Shown: in pieces, positions 1 through 7,900 of the stretch
Layout: every line of letters starts with the position of its first letter
Numbering within the stretch: the stretch's first letter is position 1
From: an uncultured Spirochaetia bacterium
GTDB taxonomy: Bacteria > Spirochaetota > UBA4802 > JAGODF01
Length of the DNA: 13,152 bases
Reading direction: 5' to 3'
Assembly (NCBI GenBank): GCA_937967705.1
Contig: CALCJG010000360.1
Span: forward strand, 1-13,152
Position numbers and translations under genes: made by a program
Notes under the pieces: generated by a model
Seen by the model: the letters and a program-made list of their open reading frames with translations, nothing else
Databases searched by the model: none
What the model was told of the DNA's origin: nothing

Positions 1-449
1 TTATGTATCTGGTGGCAATTATCGATTTATATAGCCGGAAAGTATTATCATGGAGGCTGTCAAACACGCTGGATGTTTCGTTTTGTATTGAGGCATTGAA
101 TGAGGCGGTAGCTCGTTATGGCGTCCCTGATATATTTAATAGCGATCAGGGGAGTCAGTTTACATCGAATGATTTCACCGGATTACTGGAGAAGCACGAA
201 ATTCGCATCAGCATGGACGGCAGGGGCCGAGCAAAAGATAATATCTATGTTGAGCGGCTATGGCGGAGCCTGAAATACGAGGATATATACATCAAGGGCT
301 ATACGGCGGTTCCTGAGTGCATTGAGGGGATAAAAAGGTATTTTGAGTTCTACAATGCCGAAAGATTTCACCAGTCGCTGGAATACTGGACTCCTGATGA
401 GATCTATTTCGGGCTTAAAGATGGCCGAGACTTGAGATTAGCAATTTAA
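1..449 (+). CDS. IS3-family transposase OrfB, C-terminal part (5'-truncated by window edge)
   Basis: This is the catalytic (rve/RNase H-fold) part of a DDE transposase that cuts and joins IS ends. The reading frame is open at the left edge, so the ATG at position 3 is an internal methionine and not the start. Visible family signatures are YLVAIIDLYSRKVLSW, the second catalytic aspartate in FNSDQGSQFTS, and the catalytic glutamate in KDNIYVERLWRSLK, followed by the typical C-terminal FYNAERFHQSLEYWTPDE. The first catalytic aspartate (normally in a TDITY-like motif) would lie before the window. The C-terminal half is intact, with no stop or frameshift, so the copy may be active. In IS3 elements OrfB is normally made as an OrfAB fusion by programmed -1 frameshifting; that junction is not visible here. 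Confidence 0.93.
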   Translation, partial: MYLVAIIDLYSRKVLSWRLSNTLDVSFCIEALNEAVARYGVPDIFNSDQGSQFTSNDFTGLLEKHEIRISMDGRGRAKDNIYVERLWRSLKYEDIYIKGYTAVPECIEGIKRYFEFYNAERFHQSLEYWTPDEIYFGLKDGRDLRLAI

Positions 450-464
450 GGAGATTACACTTAA

Positions 465-499
465 GCTGGCAGGAAAATGTGTCTTGACGATGGGGTGCA
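465..499 (+). repeat. Probable right terminal inverted repeat of the IS
   Basis: The stretch downstream of the transposase stop ends TGTCTTGACGATGGGGTGCA. It has the layout of IS3-group right ends, where a GTCT-like core and a G-run precede a terminal CA. The partner left end is outside the window, so this is pattern recognition, not a confirmed repeat. Confidence 0.42.
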
Positions 500-607
500 G
501 CTCCGTGATGGAAGTGATGTTTTCGAGTCATCCAAGTATAGGGTTGATTTTGCTCGATAATTTGAAATATCAATAAGTAATTAAGATATTGATAGGAGGA
601 AAACGAA

Positions 608-988
608 TTGATAATCTATACAGTATCATACATCAAAAAGGATGATAGTGAATACACCGAGCATTTCGCCTCTATCAAAAAAGCTCAATCATTTCATGAT
701 GAAGCAAAGAAATCACTTAAGGAAAATCGGGGTGAATACAAAACGGTTTCCGACATCGGAGAGTTGAATATTGAACTGAATAGACAGGACATGTTGGATT
801 TTTTAAATCATTATTGCAATAGATCAGCCGGGTTGATCGAAGTGATTGAAATGCTAACCGCATCAGAAGCTTTAATAGCATGGCTTAACGATACCGGCAA
901 GACAAATAAATCCAGGCGGGGGCGTGTCCCAGAGAAGTTGCTCACCCGATTAGAACAGACGACGGAAAAACTTCGAGCACAAGTCTGA
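608..988 (+). CDS. Small protein of unknown function (126 aa)
   Basis: I do not recognise this protein. The start is the TTG at 608, chosen because AGGAGGA lies at 594-600 with 7 bases of spacing; no better in-frame ATG is near it. The N-terminus (MIIYTVSYIKK) looks like a beta strand and is followed by charged, mainly helical sequence. The C-terminal third contains LIAWLNDTGK and a basic KSRRGR stretch, then a helix (LLTRLEQTTEKL). It has no signal peptide or membrane segment. It lies between an IS end and two further orphan genes in the same direction, with about 37 bases to the next start, so the three may be transcribed together. A phage or plasmid accessory gene is likely from the context; no function is claimed. 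Confidence 0.7.
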   Translation: MIIYTVSYIKKDDSEYTEHFASIKKAQSFHDEAKKSLKENRGEYKTVSDIGELNIELNRQDMLDFLNHYCNRSAGLIEVIEMLTASEALIAWLNDTGKTNKSRRGRVPEKLLTRLEQTTEKLRAQV

Positions 989-1025
989 TAATATTACCCG
1001 GCATAGACGAAGGAGGAATGAAATA

Positions 1026-1286
1026 GTGAAATGTGAACATGGAATAGATAAAGATAATGAATATGGGTGTTTTGTGTGTGATAGATTAAAGCCTCTCTCG
1101 TCTGATGCAGTGTTAGCTGAAGTGAGAGCGATTTTGTCCGAATATCAAAATGCCGCCGCAGATTTCGCAGGGACAAATAGTTGTGTTGATGATAATATTA
1201 AGGCAAGATTGTATATGAAGTATCGAAAGATATTTTCTGACTTGCAATTGAAATATATTAAAATTAACAATCATTTCGAGTCATGA
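1026..1286 (+). CDS. Small CxH-CxxC protein of unknown function (86 aa)
   Basis: The start is the GTG at 1026, preceded by AGGAGG at 1011-1016 (9-base spacing). The ATG at 1018 in another frame reads only two codons before a stop. The N-terminus holds C3, H5, C15 and C18 in the order CxH-x9-CxxC, which could bind one zinc ion, as in many short phage and plasmid proteins that begin MxCxHG. The rest is helical and charged with no membrane segment. Its stop overlaps the next ATG (ATGA), which points to translational coupling with the following gene. The family was not recognised; zinc binding is inferred from residue spacing only. Confidence 0.68.
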   Translation: MKCEHGIDKDNEYGCFVCDRLKPLSSDAVLAEVRAILSEYQNAAADFAGTNSCVDDNIKARLYMKYRKIFSDLQLKYIKINNHFES

Positions 1287-1528
1287 CAAAACAGGAATTA
1301 CATCACAATTGGAATAAAATTATGAAGATTAAAGAGATAAAAGAAGAGATGTTAAATTGGCATGATTTCTATGGGCAAGATATTGGTCCTACAGATGAAA
1401 TCAAAAAGGCAAAGACGAAAAGACAACTTTACGAAATCATGCGTGGACATATATACTTTTTGGAAACACAGAATATTGATGCCATTACTCATGCGGAGAA
1501 TTTCATAAAGAAGTTAGGATTAGTATAA
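1283..1528 (+). CDS. Small helical protein of unknown function (81 aa)
   Basis: The ATG at 1283 overlaps the stop of the upstream gene by four bases (ATGA), so it is probably translated by reinitiation; no strong independent ribosome binding site is seen. The protein is rich in Lys, Glu and Ile and looks all-helical, with a DFYGQDIG turn near the middle. There is no signal peptide, membrane span or recognisable motif. The overlap with the CxH-CxxC gene suggests a two-gene unit whose products may act together. It ends 97 bases before the stop of a convergent reverse-strand gene. Function unknown. Confidence 0.62.
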   Translation: MTKQELHHNWNKIMKIKEIKEEMLNWHDFYGQDIGPTDEIKKAKTKRQLYEIMRGHIYFLETQNIDAITHAENFIKKLGLV

Positions 1529-1625
1529 TAAGATCGCGTGTCTTTCCTTCCACCTAAGCGATATTATATGACGTTTGATGTTTAGAACTTCATTTTATGA
1601 ATGTCTTCAAAAAGTATTATTTATC

Positions 1626-2201
1626 TCATTTAACAAGAGTTTCAACAACAACTTCTTTATAGGTATATAGACAGTATACAAACATAATTATTCCTAATAT
1701 GGAAAATACTATGGCAGGAGCATTTACCGTATAAATACATTTATTAAATAATAATGGAGTCACAAATATCATTGCAACGGAATAAATTATTGTTATTAAA
1801 GTACAAAACATTGATTTTTTAAGTATTTTAATCGATGTTGATTTCATGATTAATATTTTATCCATTTCATTCTTATGAAGATCCAATATCTTTTCAGCTT
1901 GATTTTTTGAAGTCGGACTTCCACCTGGCACATCATTTAATCGTTGAGCTTTGTTGCATTCATCTATGATGCCTTGATAATCTTTTATATTTTTCAAGTC
2001 ATAAACAGTTGAATTAAATCCATAAGGGAATATGTTTGGATGAGAATTTGATAATTTCCATATAGCTTCACTTCTATAATCCAATTCACTATTATGTACC
2101 TGTAATCTGTATAAAATAAATGCCGCCATAAGTGCAATTGCACCGGCTAATGTTTGAGATATTGTACTGAAAATGTAATATAATGTAGTTTCATTAATCA
2201 T
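1626..2201 (-). CDS. Small membrane protein with three predicted spans (191 aa)
   Basis: The protein has three hydrophobic segments: residues 7-33 (containing FSTISQTLAGAIALMAAFIL), about 131-152, and about 162-181. A soluble, charged central part (about 34-130) contains a helical NQAEKILDLHKNEMDKI stretch. The N-terminal S-T-I-S-Q-T-L-A-G pattern followed by YRLQ resembles a recurring N-terminus in small uncharacterised bacterial membrane proteins. The start is supported by AGAAGG on the reverse strand (complement of 2209-2214) seven bases before the ATG. The gene is AT-rich compared with the large operon, is the only reverse-strand gene here, and is divergent from that operon. Its lone position in an accessory region would suit a defence, immunity or exclusion protein, but nothing in the sequence shows that. 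Confidence 0.75.
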   Translation of the reverse strand: MINETTLYYIFSTISQTLAGAIALMAAFILYRLQVHNSELDYRSEAIWKLSNSHPNIFPYGFNSTVYDLKNIKDYQGIIDECNKAQRLNDVPGGSPTSKNQAEKILDLHKNEMDKILIMKSTSIKILKKSMFCTLITIIYSVAMIFVTPLLFNKCIYTVNAPAIVFSILGIIMFVYCLYTYKEVVVETLVK

Positions 2202-2259
2202 TTGTTAACCTTCTATAAGTAAGTATTTAAATTCAAATGGCACATAAATAAGAATAACC

Positions 2260-2275
2260 GCATTGCGGCATTGCG
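2260..2275. repeat. Perfect tandem repeat of GCATTGCG (2 copies)
   Basis: GCATTGCG occurs twice back to back in the AT-rich gap between the reverse-strand membrane gene and the large operon. It is the only obvious direct repeat in this divergent intergenic region and could be a binding site for a regulator of either gene, or chance. Confidence 0.5.
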
Positions 2276-2319
2276 TTTTATCAAAAAAAATACTGCAATA
2301 TGCGAAGTTTTTCTTAAAT

Positions 2320-2333
2320 CCCCATTTGTGGGG
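2320..2333. promoter_or_regulatory. Short GC hairpin in the operon leader
   Basis: CCCCA-TTTG-TGGGG forms a five-base-pair stem with a four-base loop inside an otherwise AT-rich gap. It is not directly followed by a T-run on either strand, so it is a poor rho-independent terminator. Its place just upstream of the TATAAT box suggests an operator-like inverted repeat. Function is not established. Confidence 0.3.
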
Positions 2334-2344
2334 GGTTGACTATT

Positions 2345-2373
2345 TTTTTGCAATAGTTTAATGGTCATATAAT
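2345..2373 (+). promoter_or_regulatory. Possible promoter of the large operon
   Basis: A perfect TATAAT lies at 2368-2373. The element at 17-base spacing is only TTTTTG (2345-2350). A better -35-like TTGACT at 2336-2341 is 26 bases away, which is too far for standard sigma-70 spacing. A start point near 2380 would leave a leader of about 14 bases before the GTG at 2394. This is a candidate only; an activator may replace the weak -35. Confidence 0.33.
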
Positions 2374-2383
2374 ACCTTTTTTT

Positions 2384-2387
2384 GAGG
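2384..2387 (+). promoter_or_regulatory. Ribosome binding site that favours the GTG start at 2394
   Basis: GAGG at 2384-2387 sits six bases before an in-frame GTG at 2394. The longer reading, from TTG at 2382, would place the start codon on top of this site and would have no purine-rich sequence at the right distance before it. GTG 2394 is therefore the better start. Confidence 0.6.
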
Positions 2388-2393
2388 AATTGT

Positions 2394-4979
2394 GTGATCA
2401 CGAAAAACCTCCTTCCATATACTCGAAATTCATTCCATGGATTGCGGGGATCTCTTATTGATGACGGATATGAGATCGCCTATGGGGATTATTCCCCGAA
2501 AGAGCTGAGAAAAGCTATAATCGACGGGCAGCCAGCTTTCATACAGATTGCTGGGAGAACCAGAATGGTTGTGGGGGAAAACCCTAATTCCCTCATTGTC
2601 ACTGATGGGACCGATCTGAAAGAAATACCCGATTCTGAATTTGGAAATAGTCCTGCAGTAATCGTCCAGGGGCAGGTCCGGGTGGTGGGCGAGGATCTTG
2701 TTATTTTCACTCCGGAGAGGGACTCCTGGCCTGATGAGTGGGAAACCCAAAAACAGAAGGCCAAGGATGCCCTTGGAGACCTCTTCCTGGGAGATCCCTG
2801 GTTGCCGGATCACCCTGTAATTCTTACCTTCAAGAAACCTTCCGAGAAAGAAATCAATGAGCAAATCCGCTCAATGACTGTTGGGCCTGAGATCGTAGTC
2901 TATGATCCTACCGATATCGTAACCGAAATACTTCATGAGTTGGGGCATATATACTGGTCGAACCGGTTAAAAATAGCGGAGCGGGATGCTTTTATCGCAT
3001 ATCACAAAACCAGGAACAAAGGGAATATCTCGGCAATCTATACAGCGGAATGGTGGTGGAAGGATGCCGATGAGATGTTTGCAACGATCTATATGTACTT
3101 CATGAAAGGCAAACTGCTTCATGAGGGATACCGGAAAATCCTCTCCCAGATGGAGCCCGAGGGATACAAGCTTTTCATGGATATCGTCAACAGGATTGCC
3201 CAGGATGAGGAAATCAGCCGAGAATGGAAAGCGAGTGAGGACATCCTGGCCGGCTACTTGAACAGCCTTGACAAAGAAATCCGGTATTGTGTTGCTGCGG
3301 GGGACAATCCGAAGGTTATAAAAGCCAGGTTCCCGATCCAGGAGCCCCAGGGGGATATAAGGTTTGATTATAACATTGATCATACTTTTCTTGTCCAGGA
3401 AGGGGGCCGGGAGTTTATCCTGGTGGACCAGGGGCCTCTGAAGGGGAGGACAGTCATTCTCCGGAAAGGAATGGTGGATATCCCTTTCATGAAAGCAATT
3501 AATCGGGGAAAGCTTGTCCGGAAGGTGATCGTAAACTCAAAGGGGCATCGGCAGACGGTCTGGGTGAAGCCGGTAAAGAGTTCGGGAGAAGAGCAACAAG
3601 GCCGGGTTGAGGAAAAAGGGAAATCCAAAGAGATATCAAAAGAACATGTCCCTGTCCCGGCAAGTGGTGGGGGAAAAGGCGGCGATGATTCTGGAAATGG
3701 AGATGGTAATAGCAATAGTGGATCAGCAAAGGATAAGGATGATGAAAGAAATACTAAAGACAATCGAGTGCTTACTATTGAGAAACTGAATAGTATAAAA
3801 AAGAGTGAAGAACCCGACATCCTTGATGAAGCTGAAGTGTTGAGAATGTCAGTTGGCGATCTTGTAGACTTGTATAAAAAGAATTTTCACAATAACGAGA
3901 TAACAGATCCAAGAGGGAAAATAATAATAATTGATGAGCGTAGTTTTTTTCACTTAATGGGGCTTCATAAAATATTTCACGATAAACAATTCAAGTTCGA
4001 TTTAATAAATGATCGTGATGATGTAATGAAAAGGTCCTTATTCCCTCAAAGCCCATTATACGCTTTAGGGCACGAAGCCCAGGGATTGGGAACAAGGACC
4101 TATAATGAAATTAATAAATTATCGTTAGAAAGTCAAGAGGTATTAAGCAGAATTAAAAAATTTCGATTAATTTATGATACATTAAAAAATCCAAGTCTCA
4201 TTCTTCACGATGCTCAGCCAAAAAGAGGACGAATACAAGAAGTGTATATAAAGAGGTACAAGCATAATAGAGTAGTATATATAGGTATTGGAAAAGACAA
4301 TATTTACCCAATCACCTCATTTGATGTTATGCAAAAACGACTGGAATTAATGATTTCTCATCATCAATATAAAATTATTTGGGAGAATCCAAATAACAAA
4401 GAAATACAGAAAAGCAAATTTCTTTTAACCAGTTTAATCAAATCAATCAAAAACGGTATCGTAACCGCAAAGCTCATCAGGGAGCTGGGAAAGAAGGTTG
4501 ATACCGATCCTACCGAAGCCCAGAAAAGGGCCGGAAATTATAGGAAAGCCAGGTTTTACTGGAATGGCCTGGCCGTTACCATTGAAAATCCCCGGGGGTC
4601 CTACCGCTCGGGAGTGGATAAGAACGGCACTCCCTGGAAGAGTGTGATTGCGTTTGACTATGGGTATTTCAACAGGACTACTGGGGCCGATAAGGATCAC
4701 GTCGATGTATTCATCGGAAATGACCTGGAAAGCCCCATGGTGTATGTCATAAACCAGGTAGATCCGGAAACCGGTGATTTCGATGAGCATAAGGTCATGA
4801 TTGGTTTCGGTACAGAGGAAGAGGCCAGGGCCGGCTATTTGAAGAACTATTCTCCCGGTTGGAGGGGGATAGGCTCTATTGTCTCCATGGACATTGATGA
4901 ATTCAAATCGTGGTTAAAGCACGAAGATCAGAATAAACCAGCAACAGAGGAAACCAATGGCGTTAAAAGAACTGCTTGA
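2394..4979 (+). CDS. Polyvalent protein: zincin-like metallopeptidase, shared KGH tag, BECR-like nuclease region, pyrophosphatase-like domain (861 aa)
   Basis: This is a multidomain mobile-element protein. Residues about 1-330 hold a metallopeptidase-like domain with the zinc motif HELGH (H181, E182, H185) and a downstream ADEMFATIY whose E227 could be the third ligand. Residues 377-391 carry KVIVNSKGHRQTVWV, the motif shared with the next three proteins, here internal. A Gly/Asp/Ser linker (about 420-450) leads into an AT-rich segment (about 446-682) with FHLMGLHK and TLKNPSLIL, resembling phage-type BECR-fold RNases. Residues about 710-842 contain DKDHVDVFIG (from D766), typical of the pyrophosphatase-like domain of polyvalent proteins. 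No signal peptide or membrane span is seen. The family idea is that such proteins enter the new host with the DNA and counter its defences; catalytic activity is inferred. It overlaps gene 2 by 23 bases. Confidence 0.85.
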   Translation: MITKNLLPYTRNSFHGLRGSLIDDGYEIAYGDYSPKELRKAIIDGQPAFIQIAGRTRMVVGENPNSLIVTDGTDLKEIPDSEFGNSPAVIVQGQVRVVGEDLVIFTPERDSWPDEWETQKQKAKDALGDLFLGDPWLPDHPVILTFKKPSEKEINEQIRSMTVGPEIVVYDPTDIVTEILHELGHIYWSNRLKIAERDAFIAYHKTRNKGNISAIYTAEWWWKDADEMFATIYMYFMKGKLLHEGYRKILSQMEPEGYKLFMDIVNRIAQDEEISREWKASEDILAGYLNSLDKEIRYCVAAGDNPKVIKARFPIQEPQGDIRFDYNIDHTFLVQEGGREFILVDQGPLKGRTVILRKGMVDIPFMKAINRGKLVRKVIVNSKGHRQTVWVKPVKSSGEEQQGRVEEKGKSKEISKEHVPVPASGGGKGGDDSGNGDGNSNSGSAKDKDDERNTKDNRVLTIEKLNSIKKSEEPDILDEAEVLRMSVGDLVDLYKKNFHNNEITDPRGKIIIIDERSFFHLMGLHKIFHDKQFKFDLINDRDDVMKRSLFPQSPLYALGHEAQGLGTRTYNEINKLSLESQEVLSRIKKFRLIYDTLKNPSLILHDAQPKRGRIQEVYIKRYKHNRVVYIGIGKDNIYPITSFDVMQKRLELMISHHQYKIIWENPNNKEIQKSKFLLTSLIKSIKNGIVTAKLIRELGKKVDTDPTEAQKRAGNYRKARFYWNGLAVTIENPRGSYRSGVDKNGTPWKSVIAFDYGYFNRTTGADKDHVDVFIGNDLESPMVYVINQVDPETGDFDEHKVMIGFGTEEEARAGYLKNYSPGWRGIGSIVSMDIDEFKSWLKHEDQNKPATEETNGVKRTA
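3522..3566 (+). other. Shared KGH motif, copy 1 (internal in gene 1)
   Basis: The bases encode KVIVNSKGHRQTVWV, the same pattern found near the N-terminus of each of the next three proteins. Unlike those copies it lies after a complete N-terminal domain and is not followed by the hydrophobic FF segment. It is followed directly by Lys/Glu-rich and Gly-rich linkers. Confidence 0.75.
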
Positions 4980-7900
4980 AAAATCGGGATTATTGAAAGC
5001 CGGGAAAATTGATACTTCTAAGCTCACCAGGAAAACCATCATCGATAAAAGAGGAAAGCGGACGACTAAGTGGGTCCGCCTGGTAAAAGAGGAGGAGGAT
5101 AAGGGCTCAATTTGGAGCCTTATTGCCGGTTTTTTCAAGGGCCTCGCAGCCAAGGAGGTCCCCAGGAAGGAGTATAATAAGCATGGCATCAAGGATAAAT
5201 TCGGGATCTCAGTCGCCGACTGGACAAACCATTTCCTCGAATATTTCAAGAATAAAGCCCGGTGGGATGCCTTCTTCTCCAGGAGTAAGACGGGGGGAGG
5301 AACCGGAGGGGGCGGCTCAAAAGGTGAGAAGGAAAAAAAGACCGGTGGAGGCGGTAAAGGTGTTGATACCAAAACCGGCAATAAGTATAATCTAAGCGTA
5401 ATGAAATTCCTCCATGGACTGTATGGGGGATTGAAGGAGAGTAAAGATGAACATCGGCAAGATTCAGTTGACACTGGAGCAGGAACACTTTCCCAGACTG
5501 TCACGAATGAACCAGGAAGCGCTCAAGCAGAAGTTAGTCTCGCTGTGCAAGATGCACAAGTTACCGATCACGGAAACGAATCTGTATTCGGTGGCAGCGG
5601 ACCTGGAGGCGGATCTCGGGACAACACTGGGCGATTAGGGGTTAAGGCAATCAAGGATATCCGTGCTCAGTGCATGGAGATCCTCAAAAAAGCAGACAGT
5701 GATATTACTGCAGAAGAAAAAGAGATATTAAAGCTTTACGAGGGGGCCGGCGGGATCGAAAAAGAAGGCCGGGGCATACTCGATCAGTTCTACACACCCC
5801 AGAATGTTGTAAACAAGGTCTGGGAACTCGCCAATCACTACAAATCAACAGGGAAGGGGAAAGTCAAGGCTCTGGAGCCGGCAGCGGGGACCGGGCGGTT
5901 CGGTTTCGATATGAATGTCGATTTTGATATGGTAGAGCCTGACCCCATTGCGGCCAGAATATGTAAAATCCTCAATCCGGATGCGAAAATCATCGAGGGG
6001 GAATTCCAGCAGCTTTTCTTCAAGGATGGACGGATTCATCAGCAGGAATACAAGGGGGACAAGTACGATGTTGTCATCGGGAACCCTCCGTATCGTCCCT
6101 ATGAAGGAAAATGGAAAGGAATGGGTGAGGGAAAGGGACATACCCAGATGCACGAGTATTTTATTGATCGGGGCCTCGATACCCTCAAAGAAGGCGGGGT
6201 CCTGGCGATGGTCGTTCCCTCCGGATTTCTCAGAAATCAGAACAGCAAGGTCAAAGAGGAGATCGCCAAAAAAGGCCGTCTTGTGGCCGCTTATCGCCTT
6301 CCGAATGGGACCTTTTCTACCACTGGGGTAGGGACTGATATCATAATCATCCGGAAGGAAAAAAACGAAAACCCCGAGTGGCTATTCGATGATAACTATT
6401 TCAAGGATAACTCCGAGAACATCCTGGGAGTGGAATCAACCAGGACAGGACCCTATGGTCCAGAGCGGTATGTAGCTCTTAAAGAAGGCCAGACCTTTGA
6501 TGACGTTATCAACGCAATTAAGCTGACCGAAACCGTCCAAATGGGAGAGCGTACCCTTTCTGAAGAGGCCAAGAGGAACATCTCCCTGGCGCTCATGGGA
6601 AATGATAATGCTAAAAAGCTCATCCATGCCGAGGACAAAGCAAATTATAAAATGTCTCATGAGGACGACACGGTAGAGCAGCTCGAAGCCGCCCTGGAAG
6701 CTGAAAAGGGCGATACGATTGTCGATATGGCGAAGGTCGAAGCGCTGCAGGAGTTGCTTGATGAGGCTACCAAAAAGACCAAATACAACGATGTTTCGAC
6801 ATACAATCTGAAGAAGTTTTACAAGCAGTTGAACAATAAAATCTCATCCGGAGAGGCGACAGAAGAAGCACAGGGTAATCTGAGGGAAATGGAAGTTGAA
6901 CTCAGGAAGCGGAAAGAGTGGTCCGGAGAGGATGAGAAAAAAGCAAAGCAACGAGAGCGGATCATCAAGGAATCTGAAAAATCAAAAGAAGCCATTTCCG
7001 AGATCATAAATAAATCAAGGGAAACTCATAGCCTGGAAGAATTCGTCGCCAAATACGGGAAGCAGTTCAATGAGGCTGATATCCGTATTTGGAAACACAC
7101 CAAGGCGGACACATCCCTCGATATGGGCTTCATCCCCTGGAATAAGGAATACCAGCAGAAAGTATGTTACCTCGACGGGAAGTTTTACCATAACGCCAAT
7201 TATGCCAGTGGGAAGATCTCTGAAAAACTCGCCCAGCTCGAAAAGGAAAAAGATGTCATCATCGAAAAATACGGTGAGGACCAGTATAAACGGCAGAAAG
7301 AACTACTGGAAAAAACCAAGCCGCCGAAGAAAACCACGAAGGAGATCACCCTTTCCCCTATTTCCAGTTTTGCCAGGGATTTTGTGTTTGATTCGACCAA
7401 GGACGAAGAAGGGAATGGGGGACGCTCTCTCCTGGATGTTTTCTGGGATTGGTGTGGTGTAGATTCAAATTGGAGGGGGACCCAGTATAATGGAGGGGCA
7501 ACACCCCATGATCTGACCGGTGGTATCGAGTGGAATGATATCGTTGAGTATGTAAATAGGGAGCCCAGGAAGAAGGGACGGCATGAGGATAAGGAATTCG
7601 TTGACCAGGTTAGAGCGAAACGGAGAGACAATGCCGAGAGGCTTTTTAATAGGTTCGTTCAGGAAGGTCTTGGAGGGGAGCTAAAAGAGGAATTTGAGCG
7701 GAAATTCAATGACCGGTTCAATGATAATGTTGACCCCGATCCCTCACAGATCCCCGTTTTTGTTTCGGGCCTGTCTAAAACCTTCAAGGGGAAGGAGCTG
7801 GTTGTTAAGGACATTCAGCTTGAAGGCGTCGCCAGGTTGTGTAATAAGGGATCTGGATTACTGGCCTACGAAGTGGGTGTAGGAAAAACCTTGACAGGAA

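Larger units (their letters stand above)
1..499 (+). mobile_element. IS3-family insertion sequence, right-hand part only
   Basis: The 3' part of an orfB transposase is followed about 50 bases later by a sequence of the kind that closes IS3-family elements, ending in CA at about 498-499. The left end, orfA and the first part of orfB lie outside the window. The right boundary is inferred from the form of the end only, because the matching left inverted repeat and the target duplication cannot be seen. The element lies immediately upstream of a small-gene cassette and could have brought it in or disrupted it. Confidence 0.7.

Noticed and set aside
562..590. TTGAAA-17-GATATT as a promoter for the gene at 608
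   Set aside because: The start of transcription would fall at or inside the ribosome binding site, leaving no usable leader.
994..1176. Reverse-strand ORF of 60 codons
   Set aside because: It lies opposite two forward genes with strong ribosome binding sites and has an unnatural composition.
1532..1564. ATCGC/GCGAT inverted repeat as a terminator between the convergent genes
   Set aside because: The stem is only five base pairs with a loop of over 15 bases and no T-run follows.
2382..2393. TTG at 2382 as the start of gene 1
   Set aside because: It overlaps the GAGG that is well placed for the GTG at 2394 and has no ribosome binding site of its own.
2213..2401. Reverse-strand ORF of 62 codons in the operon leader
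   Set aside because: It covers the intergenic repeat, hairpin and promoter region, has no clear ribosome binding site and has a low-complexity product; likely chance in AT-rich DNA.
3380..3820. Long reverse-strand ORF opposite the linker of gene 1
   Set aside because: Its Ser/Pro/Phe-rich product is the mirror of the Gly/Lys/Glu-rich linker; a shadow frame.
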